A model generated the notes under the pieces. The model was not told where the DNA came from. It ran no database searches and saw nothing but the letters and a program-made list of their open reading frames with translations. A stretch of DNA of 64,000 bases, from assembly GCF_000337835.1 (NCBI RefSeq), contig NZ_AOLM01000027.1:245354-309353 (forward strand), read 5' to 3'. This DNA is from Haloferax sulfurifontis ATCC BAA-897. GTDB lineage: Archaea > Halobacteriota > Halobacteria > Halobacteriales > Haloferacaceae. The position numbers were made by a program, and so were the translations under genes. Positions 16,575-24,091 of this stretch are shown here, one piece after another (position 1 is the stretch's first letter; the number at the start of each line of letters is the position of its first letter).

Positions 16575-17900
16575 TCAGTCGGTCGGCTCCGCGGTCGCCG
16601 ATAGAGCCGCGTCGGTCCGGGACTCCCGCCGGTGGAGCAGGTACGCACAACACACCGCCACGACCCCCGCGGCGGTGGCGATGCCGAACGCGACGCGGTA
16701 GCCGGTCGCCGTGTAAACCCGCGCCCCGGCGACGGTCTCGCCCGTCCAGTAGGCGTCGAGTGCGAGGCCCATCACCGCCGGGAACAGCGCCGCACCGAAG
16801 TAGCCCATGCTGTTTATCGCGCCCGTGACGGTCGCGCTCGCGGTGGCGTCGTGGCGCTCCTTGGCGACCGTGAAGGCGATGACGGCCCCGCCCATGACGA
16901 ACAGCGCCGAGAACAGCAGGACGCCGACCACGAGGAGCGGCGGCGTCACGAGGAGGAAGACGAGCCCATAGGAGAGGGTGAAGACGACACAGGAGGCGAC
17001 GATGAGTTCGGTTCGGTAGCCGATGCGGTCCGAGAGCGTCCCGAGCACGGGCGACCCGAGGAGGAAGCCGACGTTACCGACGAAGACGAAAAGCGAGGCC
17101 GTCCGGACCGACACGTCGTAGAGGTCGGCGATGTAGGGGACGCCCCACAGGCCGGTGACGGTGAAGTTGGTGCCCAAGACGAGAAACAGCATCGTCCCCA
17201 TCAGCCACGTCTCGCCCTCGCGGAGGACGCGCCTCGTGTTCTCGACGACCGCCCCGAGTTCGACCGACGACGCGGGCGGACGGACGCCGTCGAGGGGGTC
17301 GAACCCGGCGTCTCGCGGCCGGTCGCGGACCGCGAGGTACGTCACGACGGCGAGACCGACGCCGCCGACGCCGACCCCGAGGAGGACCGAGCGCCAGCCG
17401 ACCGCGTCGATGGCGACCGCGAGCGGCGTCGTCGCGAGCACGCCGCCCATCCCCGCCGCGGCGACGGTCCACCCGGTCATCGTGGCGAACTCGTCCGGTC
17501 GGTACCAGTTCGCGAGGAACCGGAGCGTCGCCGTGTAGAGGACGCTCCCGCCGAGGCCGAGGAGCGCCCGCGAGGCGAACGCCACCTCGTAGGTCGGCGC
17601 GAGCGCGAAGCCGAAGACGCCGAGCGCCATCACGGCGAGTCCGCCGGCGGCGACCCGGCGCGACCCCGCGCGGTCCACGAGGATGCCCGCCGGTAACTAC
17701 AGGCCGGCGTAGATGTAGAAAAAGGACGCGTGGAGCATGCCGAGTTCCGCGCCGGTCGTGTCGAACGCCCGCGCGAGGTCGTCGGCGAGAACCGCCGAGG
17801 TCACGCGATGGAAGCTGACGAGGAGAAAGCCCGTCGTCAGGAGCGCCCAGAGCGCCCACCGGAGCCGGGTCGGCGCCGACCGAACTGAGAACCGTGTCAT
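16575..17900 (-). pseudogene. MFS transporter interrupted by an in-frame TAG
   Basis: The first 67 codons (from 17900, MTRFSVRSAPTRLRWALWALL) end at a TAG at 17697-17699 on the minus strand. The frame then continues without shift for about 370 codons to 16575. Across the stop the sequence reads FFYIYAGL-stop-LPAGILVDRAGSRR, exactly where MFS proteins have a Gln before the conserved DRxG loop between helices 2 and 3. A single CAG to TAG change explains it; the next codon is the rare Leu TTA, also one C to T step away. The remaining protein shows the other ten or so helices. It is probably inactive, unless this is a base-call error or suppressed. Confidence 0.82.
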
Positions 17901-18055
17901 AGCTCAGGCGACACCGCGTGCGTGTAAATGTCTGTCGCGGACGTTCGTGAACGTCGGTGCGAGTTCTAGTTACCGTGGCGCAATCGCTCCCCGCGCCGCC
18001 GTGAGTTCCACCGGTATCCCCCAAGCGTATAGCGTCGGCGAGGGTGGTACGACCC

Positions 18056-19111
18056 ATGATCGCATTACTCACGGCTCTCGCAGTCGCGGTCGGCTGTCTC
18101 GCCGTCGCCGCCGGAGTGGCCGGAACCCTCGGGGGCGCTGACGACGACGACACCGGCGGTTCCGACGACGCCAACGACACCGACGACACCGGCGATTCTG
18201 ACGACTCCGACGAGTACGACTACGTCGTCGCCAAGGACGGCTCCGGCGACTACGAGACGATTCAGGCCGCCATCGACGGCGCGAAGTCGTTCCCGCCGGA
18301 CCGCATCCGCATCCTCGTCCGCGCGGGCGTGTACGACGAGAAGGTCGAGGTCCACGCGTGGAACCCCGACGTCACCCTCGTCGGCGAGCGCGCCGGGGAG
18401 ACGGTCATCACCCACGACGACCACTTCGAGAAAATCGACCGCGGGCGCAACAGCACCTTCTTCACCCACACGCTGAAGGTCCGCGGCAACGACTTCCGCG
18501 CCCGAAACCTGACCGTCGAGAACAGCGCCGGCCCGGTCGGACAGGCCGTCGCCCTCCACGTCGACGCCGACCGCGCCGTCTTCGAGAACTGCCGCTTCCT
18601 CGGCCACCAAGACACCGTCTACGCCGCCGGCGAGGGCGCGCGCCAGTACTTCTCGGAGTGCTACGTCGAGGGGACGACCGACTTCGTCTTCGGCGGCGCG
18701 ACCGCCGTCTTCGAGAACTGCCGCGTCCACTCGAAAGCCGACTCGTACGTGACGGCGGCCTCCACACCCGAGAGCGAGCCCTTCGGCTTCGTCTTTCTCG
18801 ACTGCGAACTGACCGCCGACCCCGACGTGTCCGAGGTGTATCTCGGCCGCCCGTGGCGGAATCACGCCCGAACCGCGTTTCTCCGCACCCGGATGGGCTC
18901 GCACGTGCTCCCCGCCGGCTGGCACAACTGGTCGCGCCCGGAGGCCGAGGTGACGGTCGAATACGCGGAGTACGACAGCCGAGGACCGGGTTCGGAGGGC
19001 GAGCGAGCTCCGTGGGCGGCGGCGTTGACTGAGGTGGAGGCTGAGCGGTATTCGAAGGCGAACGTGTTGGGTTCGGAGGGTGATGGGGAGTGGTGGGACT
19101 GGGAGGTGTGA
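18056..19111 (+). CDS. Secreted pectinesterase
   Basis: 351 residues. An N-terminal hydrophobic segment (about 3-25) is followed by an Asp/Thr-rich linker, so it is probably exported or anchored at the surface. The catalytic domain is a right-handed beta-helix of family CE8: GQAVAL with Gln163, HQDTVYA with Gln185/Asp186, EGTTDFVFG with Asp209, and YLGRPW with Arg265/Trp267. All the expected active-site residues are present. It removes methyl groups from pectin, a plant polymer. No pectate lyase or sugar-uptake gene is adjacent. Acidic composition fits a salt-adapted enzyme. The gene abuts the low-GC island. Acquisition by transfer is likely but inferred. Confidence 0.9.
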   Translation: MIALLTALAVAVGCLAVAAGVAGTLGGADDDDTGGSDDANDTDDTGDSDDSDEYDYVVAKDGSGDYETIQAAIDGAKSFPPDRIRILVRAGVYDEKVEVHAWNPDVTLVGERAGETVITHDDHFEKIDRGRNSTFFTHTLKVRGNDFRARNLTVENSAGPVGQAVALHVDADRAVFENCRFLGHQDTVYAAGEGARQYFSECYVEGTTDFVFGGATAVFENCRVHSKADSYVTAASTPESEPFGFVFLDCELTADPDVSEVYLGRPWRNHARTAFLRTRMGSHVLPAGWHNWSRPEAEVTVEYAEYDSRGPGSEGERAPWAAALTEVEAERYSKANVLGSEGDGEWWDWEV

Positions 19112-19304
19112 GAGTGCGGGAGGGAGGGTTTAGTCTCGACACACAAGCCGACGCCGCCACACGAAGCGATGTACCGGTTTCTGAACGACGAGAAACCGAA
19201 GGCCACACAAGACCCCTCAAGGACTACTGGACGGTTCTGGATGATGAAAAGCCCGTTCCAAGCCGCTTACGAGTACATCAGTAGCGAGAGCCCAGTGCAG
19301 TGTT
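19112..19304. other. Left edge of the low-GC island, no confident gene
   Basis: The stretch holds a 60-codon plus-strand frame (from ATG at 19169, MYRFLNDEKPKATQDPS...) that runs into the antisense of the methyltransferase and has no recognisable family. It may be a gene remnant. The T-rich run TTTTATTCTCTC at about 19300-19315 could serve as a terminator for the minus-strand methyltransferase gene. No copy of the tRNA-Thr end was found here. Confidence 0.3.
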
Positions 19305-21101
19305 TTATTCTCTCGGTTTTTGGAGGATCGTGGCCCACTCGCACTCGATGACGCCCCCGTTATGTTTTCTGCCTTTGAACAGGTCGCGATTGGTGATCCT
19401 GTCCCACGCAGACCCGACTAGTCGGAATCCCTCGTCGGCTTCAAAGTCTCCGCCGTGTCCCTCGAACTTACCGAGGTTCTGTGCGATGTCGGCAACGTAC
19501 TTGTGGCTGTGAATGAGTCGTTCGCCAATCGTGTTCTCACCGATGACGAAGAAGTAGTAGCCACCCGGTTTCAGGTGTTCATAGACACGGGCCAAGTTCT
19601 TGAGCATCCCGTCACCGAAGAACTTCCAAGTCACATACGCCTTGCGCTCGGCCTCGTTGTGGTCAAGATGGTGAATCGCCTCGATATCAGCGTCCAGATG
19701 GGGCAATCGAGTGTGTTCGTATTCCTCGTCTGTTCCGCACCAAATGTCACGAATCGCGGCGGGGAGTTCTCTGTCAACCTTACTCATCGACACAGAGTTA
19801 GTCCCGATGATGGACTGACGGAGTTCTTTCGCGTCGAATTTTTCGTCTTCTTCGAGGAAGTCATATATCCAGAACAGACGGAGTTTCGACCCCCTGTAGT
19901 AATTCATCGCGTTGATGTACGGAGGCGATGTGACTGCGAGGTCTACACCCTCCCGATGCTCAGGGATATCGAAGGTTCGAGCGTCACCCAACCTGATATC
20001 AACGTCGGCCTTGTGAGCGGCATTGTTCGCTACGTTCTCTGTTTGCCCTTCGTTCCCAAACGTTTGGATGGTCTGCTGGATAGTTCCGTCGCTGTAGTTT
20101 GTGTCGTATATGTCGTTCCACAGCGCAACGAGTTTACCCCGTGTCTCTTTCAGTTGTTGTGCGTGCGTGTCGAGAATGTCCGGTGGATGGTCTCCTTCCT
20201 CAATCTTCCGCCGCATCTTCTTCGATTTATACGCTTTGGAGACACCGGGATCAGCATTAGAGACCTCGAAGACCGTATTCGCAATCATCAGCGTCAGCCA
20301 GCGATCCAGGCGGGTTTTGACTTCGTCAGTGCCCATCCCAAGGTCATCAACTACCGCCTGTTCACCCTCGCCAACGTTGGAGAGTGGCTCGAAGTCACCC
20401 GCTATGAAGTCGGCGAGGGCTTTCCTGATTCGGGAGAGATCGCGGATTGCGACGGGTTCGAACCAGTGTTCCTTGTTCGTTCTGTCAAGGAATTCTGCGT
20501 CATACTCCTCATAGACCCGTTCTTCGGTCTGGTCGAGAAGTCGAAGGTACTCTTCTTCTGCGGCTTCCAAACAACTGGGTGGAATGGGTGAGGTAGAAAC
20601 TTCGGAGACCAACCGGGATAGCGGATTAATTTCAATTCCTACGTAGTCCCTTCCGTTGATTTTCGCTTCGAGTCCGGTCGTACCACTTCCAGAGAACGGG
20701 TCGAGGACAAGTGGCCGTTCCCCATCTTCGTTCTTTTCTGTTGTGAACTGTCGAATAATATAGCTCGGGATATGTGGGATAAAGATGGCCGGGTGCTTGT
20801 GGATAGCGTGCGTGAGGTAGGTCGTATTAGGGATGGTTCTTCCGTCGCCTAGACCGTTGGCGAGGTCTCGGAAATCCATTTCAGGGTACTCTTCCGGTTC
20901 ACCCTCGAACGCGTACTCGACACCCTCGCCTTTGGGGACGTCTCCGAGAAGGTATCCGATTTCACCCGGCGACTCGCTCATCCCCGGATTATCCTCGAAA
21001 CGGAAATCTGGGAACACTCGGTTGCCCTCCTTTCTCATCTCAACGCCCCCGTATTGAGCGTACAGAGAGCCGATTCCCCTACTGGGGGCCTCCTCAGTCA
21101 T
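19305..21101 (-). CDS. DNA methyltransferase (restriction-modification type)
   Basis: 598 residues. The SAM-binding motif DPFSGSGTTGLEA lies at 134-146 with VGIEINP following, and the catalytic TSPPY is at 391-395, which marks amino-methyltransferases making N6-methyladenine or N4-methylcytosine. The two are split by about 200 mostly helical residues that may hold target recognition. The motif order, with DPFxGSG before TSPPY, is permuted relative to the common beta class. A strong Shine-Dalgarno (AAGGAG, six bases before the ATG) follows a 58-residue gene. Base composition is clearly lower in GC than flanking genes. It is the protective partner of a presumed restriction enzyme encoded divergently. 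Confidence 0.9.
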   Translation of the reverse strand: MTEEAPSRGIGSLYAQYGGVEMRKEGNRVFPDFRFEDNPGMSESPGEIGYLLGDVPKGEGVEYAFEGEPEEYPEMDFRDLANGLGDGRTIPNTTYLTHAIHKHPAIFIPHIPSYIIRQFTTEKNEDGERPLVLDPFSGSGTTGLEAKINGRDYVGIEINPLSRLVSEVSTSPIPPSCLEAAEEEYLRLLDQTEERVYEEYDAEFLDRTNKEHWFEPVAIRDLSRIRKALADFIAGDFEPLSNVGEGEQAVVDDLGMGTDEVKTRLDRWLTLMIANTVFEVSNADPGVSKAYKSKKMRRKIEEGDHPPDILDTHAQQLKETRGKLVALWNDIYDTNYSDGTIQQTIQTFGNEGQTENVANNAAHKADVDIRLGDARTFDIPEHREGVDLAVTSPPYINAMNYYRGSKLRLFWIYDFLEEDEKFDAKELRQSIIGTNSVSMSKVDRELPAAIRDIWCGTDEEYEHTRLPHLDADIEAIHHLDHNEAERKAYVTWKFFGDGMLKNLARVYEHLKPGGYYFFVIGENTIGERLIHSHKYVADIAQNLGKFEGHGGDFEADEGFRLVGSAWDRITNRDLFKGRKHNGGVIECEWATILQKPRE

Positions 21102-21119
21102 TGCTGACTCCTTTCTGTG

Positions 21120-21296
21120 TCATCGTTTAATACCTGCTGGAACTTCGGGAGTGTCCCCCGTCATTTTGAGATGGTCACGGTAATCCAAGAGAATACCGGC
21201 AAGCATGGCGTTGTCAAGCCCAGACTTTTCTGCCCTCTGAAGTAACTCCGAGAGTTCGCTCTGAAACGCTCCGTAGGACTCGATTTCGTCGGTCAT
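21120..21296 (-). CDS. 58-residue protein upstream of the methyltransferase
   Basis: It starts at the ATG at 21296 (MTDEIESYGAFQSELSELLQ) and ends 18 bases before the methyltransferase start, so the two are one operon. The peptide is predicted to be helical, with LLQRAEKSGLDNAMLAGILLDYRDHLKM in the middle. I know no family. A longer in-frame version (to 21362) would run through the palindromic operator and is unlikely. Possible roles are a regulator or a subunit of the methyltransferase. Confidence 0.6.
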   Translation of the reverse strand: MTDEIESYGAFQSELSELLQRAEKSGLDNAMLAGILLDYRDHLKMTGDTPEVPAGIKR

Positions 21297-21331
21297 CTTT
21301 CGGCTCTCAGTAAATCGTACTATCCAGACCC

Positions 21332-21370
21332 ATTTAGTTGTGTTGCAATATATGCAACACACATAATTAT
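21332..21370. promoter_or_regulatory. Divergent promoter with perfect 23-base palindrome
   Basis: A perfect inverted repeat, GTGTTGC/GCAACAC with one more T-A pair outside (21339-21361), surrounds AATATAT. It lies centrally between two TATA-like boxes: TAATTAT at about 21364-21370 for the plus-strand HTH gene, and the minus-strand reading of CATTTAGT at about 21331-21338 for the methyltransferase operon. A dimeric regulator bound here could control both directions, as controller proteins do in restriction-modification systems. Confidence 0.7.
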
Positions 21371-21395
21371 CGGAGTTATCTACTATCGTTCATCT

Positions 21396-21680
21396 GTGCC
21401 AAAGAAAGCGGATGTAGAACCGTCTTTTAGCGAAGCAGAACTCGAAGTAATTCGGTATTTAATCGAGCATCCGGAGATGAGCTACAAGGAAATCGCCGAG
21501 GAACGGGGAGTGGCTCGTGGTACGGTTAACAACGCTGTTGCACGAATTAGAGACAAGACCAGGGTTTCCTTTGCAACGCTTCTTGAAAGTCCTCACACGG
21601 CCGAGGTCGCCAAAGAGATTGAGGAGGATGATTTAGACGAACTTATCTCTCGGTTGAAACAGGCGCGGGGCGGTAATTGA
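21396..21680 (+). CDS. Small HTH DNA-binding protein, candidate controller
   Basis: 94 residues from a GTG placed about 27 bases after a TATA-like box, so it is probably leaderless. The helix-turn-helix spans about residues 12-52: SEAELEVIRYLIEHPEMSYKEIAEERGVARGTVNNAVARIRDK, similar to sigma-region-4/LuxR-type HTH. The C-terminal 30 residues (EVAKEIEEDDLDELISRL) look like a dimerisation helix. It sits between the divergent methyltransferase operon and the 636-residue gene, next to the palindrome it may bind. The role as controller is inferred from position and size. Confidence 0.75.
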   Translation: MPKKADVEPSFSEAELEVIRYLIEHPEMSYKEIAEERGVARGTVNNAVARIRDKTRVSFATLLESPHTAEVAKEIEEDDLDELISRLKQARGGN

Positions 21681-21690
21681 GCCAACCACA

Positions 21691-21696
21691 TTTATA
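21691..21696 (+). promoter_or_regulatory. TATA box of the 636-residue gene
   Basis: A TTTATA box is centred about 27 bases before the ATG at 21721, so transcription should begin at or next to the start codon. This picks the ATG at 21721 over an upstream start at 21703 and gives this gene its own promoter, separate from the HTH gene. Confidence 0.65.
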
Positions 21697-21720
21697 CAGT
21701 CTGTGTCGTTGTTCTGGGTT

Positions 21721-23631
21721 ATGAATCATTTTGACCGTAAAATCATATCTATCCACGATAACGAGGAGTTGAATGAAGCGGAAGTCATACTCAAACAGAC
21801 AGTGAACACGACTGTCCGAAAACTTCCGCTGGCTACGTTTCAAGAACACGAGAAACAATCGGACAACGGCGACGAAGATGGGGGAGATAAGTTAACGAAC
21901 CAGAGCGTCGGTGGTGTTCAACGGGCACGCCAACTTGCAGAGGACAACCCCGGAGACACACTTCCTGCCGTCTATGGAGGTCTGTTCACAGTTGCAGAGT
22001 ATTTCACCCGGTCGTTTGATGCGATCAAAGGGAAGTTCTTCGAGAAGGTGATTGCCGCCGAGGAAGACTCTCACCGCCTTGACGTCGACCGAAACCTCGG
22101 AAACCTAACCCAGTATCTCCTTGAGCCGGAACTCTGTTGGAAATCGCTCGATTACACCCGTGAAACGCTCACAGATGACGAAGAAGACAGGTTGTCTAAT
22201 TTAGGCTCTGTTACGCTGAACCTCGGTAAGAACAACAAGCAGGCGAACTCGGACGCGACGCTATTCTTTGAGGACGAAGGCGTACTCGTATTCGGGGAAC
22301 ATCGGACAAGCGTAGTCAGCGGTGGGACGACCGCGAGACCGTCGCTGATGAGGAAACCAAAGGCGTTGGTTCGCGAGCTGACAAAATCAAACACGGTTGC
22401 CACGGTGTCCGACGAACTTGAACGGGAGTACAGTGTCCCTGCGGGCTCTTATACCCTCATCGAACTACTGAACGAAGTCGGCGTTGGTGAGATCCACTTC
22501 CACATTGGTATCCTTTTCAACGAGAAACGAACACCGGCGCGATGGGAGGAAGACCCACAGCAAGGAACGAGCCGCAGACTGATAGAGCAGTTTGAAGAAG
22601 AACTTCCAACAGACCTTACCAAAGACCTACGGGATATCAGCCTCGACGCCGACAATCTTAAATTAGAATTCGAAGTTCCCGTCTCACCGGATAGCGAGGA
22701 GTCGATTTCGTTTCATCTCTCGTTCCTCTACGGAGACGTGTATCTGAACACGATCTACAGCGGTTCGCTGGACGGTGTGGGACAAAACGGTTCACTCGAC
22801 GCATTTGACTCGCCACGCTCGCTCCGAGATATAATCAGCGACAACGAGGCCGACGACCTTTGGCTGGGCTTCTCCATCGCAGAACGCGAGAACAAGGTGT
22901 TCGAGATGTCCGAGGAGGGCCGTAATAACGCGATGGCGATAGCGGATATGATTCTTGAGAGTGACACGTCGACTACGCGGCTTGCCGAGTTCCGTTCGAT
23001 GTTATTGTCAGGGGAGCGCGGAAAAGCGGATCAGGAGTTGCTGTCTTTTGCACGCGACCTCGCAGAGCGGTACGACGAGAGTCGAGACAACAGATACGTT
23101 GAAGGAGTTTATGCGGGCGACCCGCTCGATTACCTACAGGATGTAGCCATCGAAGTCTTGGTGTACGACGCAATTTCCCGACCGATATTCCTGCGTCGGT
23201 TCCCGAGTATCGAGGAGGCAGAGGGAGAAGGACAAAAGGAGCTCGCGCGGGTTCGGGAGACGTTCGAGAAATACCTCTTCAAAATCGAGTCGGACACACA
23301 GAAGAAGCGACGAATATACAGGTGCGTCCGGAATCTGACGGAGTACTCCGATAGCGGTGAAAACGTACCTGCAAGCGGTGATGACGAGGTCAACTGGGGT
23401 TCAGCACCGACGTCTTCTGACATTGGAGACTTGCTCGATATGCGGGCACCGACGAAGATTCTCAACTCAATGACTGACGGGACAAAGGACACAGATGGCG
23501 GGATTCTGGTCAATCGAGAGAACAAATACGCGGTTCCGGCATCTGTAGCGCAACTGATGGAGCCGTATATGAGAGAGCTCCCTGACGACGTACAGGTGGA
23601 CGTGCAGCAGACCAGCGCCACGGACTTCTAA
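21721..23631 (+). CDS. 636-residue orphan protein, candidate restriction endonuclease
   Basis: I do not recognise the family. What can be seen: an acidic N-terminus; a helix KGKFFEKVIAAEE (about 103-115); a strand NSDATLFFEDEGVLVFGEHRTS (about 176-197) with Asp178 and Glu193-His-Arg195; then SGGTTARPSLMRKP. Helix-Glu, Asp and E-x-(K/R) in this order and spacing resemble the core of PD-(D/E)XK nucleases, and a Gly-Gly-Thr-Thr segment after the catalytic strand occurs in some type II restriction enzymes. The rest is mixed alpha/beta, ending in a Val/Asp/Gln-rich tail. GC content is low, like the methyltransferase. Location next to a controller and methyltransferase makes a restriction enzyme the leading hypothesis. 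Confidence 0.6.
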   Translation: MNHFDRKIISIHDNEELNEAEVILKQTVNTTVRKLPLATFQEHEKQSDNGDEDGGDKLTNQSVGGVQRARQLAEDNPGDTLPAVYGGLFTVAEYFTRSFDAIKGKFFEKVIAAEEDSHRLDVDRNLGNLTQYLLEPELCWKSLDYTRETLTDDEEDRLSNLGSVTLNLGKNNKQANSDATLFFEDEGVLVFGEHRTSVVSGGTTARPSLMRKPKALVRELTKSNTVATVSDELEREYSVPAGSYTLIELLNEVGVGEIHFHIGILFNEKRTPARWEEDPQQGTSRRLIEQFEEELPTDLTKDLRDISLDADNLKLEFEVPVSPDSEESISFHLSFLYGDVYLNTIYSGSLDGVGQNGSLDAFDSPRSLRDIISDNEADDLWLGFSIAERENKVFEMSEEGRNNAMAIADMILESDTSTTRLAEFRSMLLSGERGKADQELLSFARDLAERYDESRDNRYVEGVYAGDPLDYLQDVAIEVLVYDAISRPIFLRRFPSIEEAEGEGQKELARVRETFEKYLFKIESDTQKKRRIYRCVRNLTEYSDSGENVPASGDDEVNWGSAPTSSDIGDLLDMRAPTKILNSMTDGTKDTDGGILVNRENKYAVPASVAQLMEPYMRELPDDVQVDVQQTSATDF

Positions 23632-23942
23632 CTGATTCGGGTCGCCTGAGAGCAACAATCTGTTTTACAGTTCTCCCCGCGTGAGGAGTCATTAGTTGGG
23701 GGTCGACAGACTGTAAAGAGAGGGTACCGCAACGGGTGTCCCTAACGGCCGCTCGATAGCGGCAAAGACCCGGTTATGCGGGCGGGGAGCTTCTAGAAAC
23801 GCTGGTAGGTAGCTAGGCGGTGTCCGAATGACGCTTTGTGCGGCACGCGCAAGCCCAAGCAGAGTTCACTCGCAAATCGGAGAGGTGCTCGCTGCTCAAA
23901 TCCGTCTACAGCTTCTGCTCGTCACGTTGTTCCTCACAGAAA
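23632..23942. other. Island right edge, structured noncoding stretch
   Basis: No convincing gene. Two structural signals are visible: an eight-base inverted repeat TTTACAGT/ACTGTAAA (23664-23671 with 23710-23717), enclosing a smaller CTCC/GGAG hairpin, and a perfect six-base hairpin GCCGCT-CGAT-AGCGGC (23748-23763). The sequence is mixed in composition. It could be a small RNA, the end of a mobile element or decayed DNA between the island and tRNA-Thr. Confidence 0.35.
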
Positions 23943-24013
23943 GCCTAGGCCGGGATTTGAACCCGGGGTCTCGTCCTTACCAAGGACGCGCTTTACCGCT
24001 AAGCTACCCAGGC
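23943..24013 (-). tRNA. tRNA-Thr (anticodon GGT)
   Basis: A full cloverleaf is readable on the minus strand. The acceptor stem GCCTGGG pairs with CCTAGGC, the D-arm is GCTTAGCGGTAAAGC, the anticodon stem CGTCC/GGACG holds the loop TTGGTAA (anticodon GGT), and the T-arm is CCGGG-TTCAAAT-CCCGG. No intron. Its 3' end faces the low-GC restriction-like island, the typical orientation for integration into a tRNA gene. Confidence 0.95.
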
Positions 24014-24091
24014 AGGCATTCCTTGGTTGTCCGGGTTCCTCTTTAGGGGTTTCGATTCGAATCGCCCCGGAACCGTGGTAGCGTATGTCGA

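Noticed and set aside
19112..19304. An att copy of tRNA-Thr at the left edge of the island.
   Set aside because: No stretch matching the tRNA-Thr 3' end was found there, so tRNA-site integration of this island is not demonstrated.
19455..20591. A 378-codon plus-strand frame opposite the methyltransferase.
   Set aside because: It is antisense to a gene with clear methyltransferase motifs; the peptide has no family features.
23632..23942. RNase P or SRP RNA in the gap before tRNA-Thr.
   Set aside because: Conserved core sequences of these RNAs are not seen.
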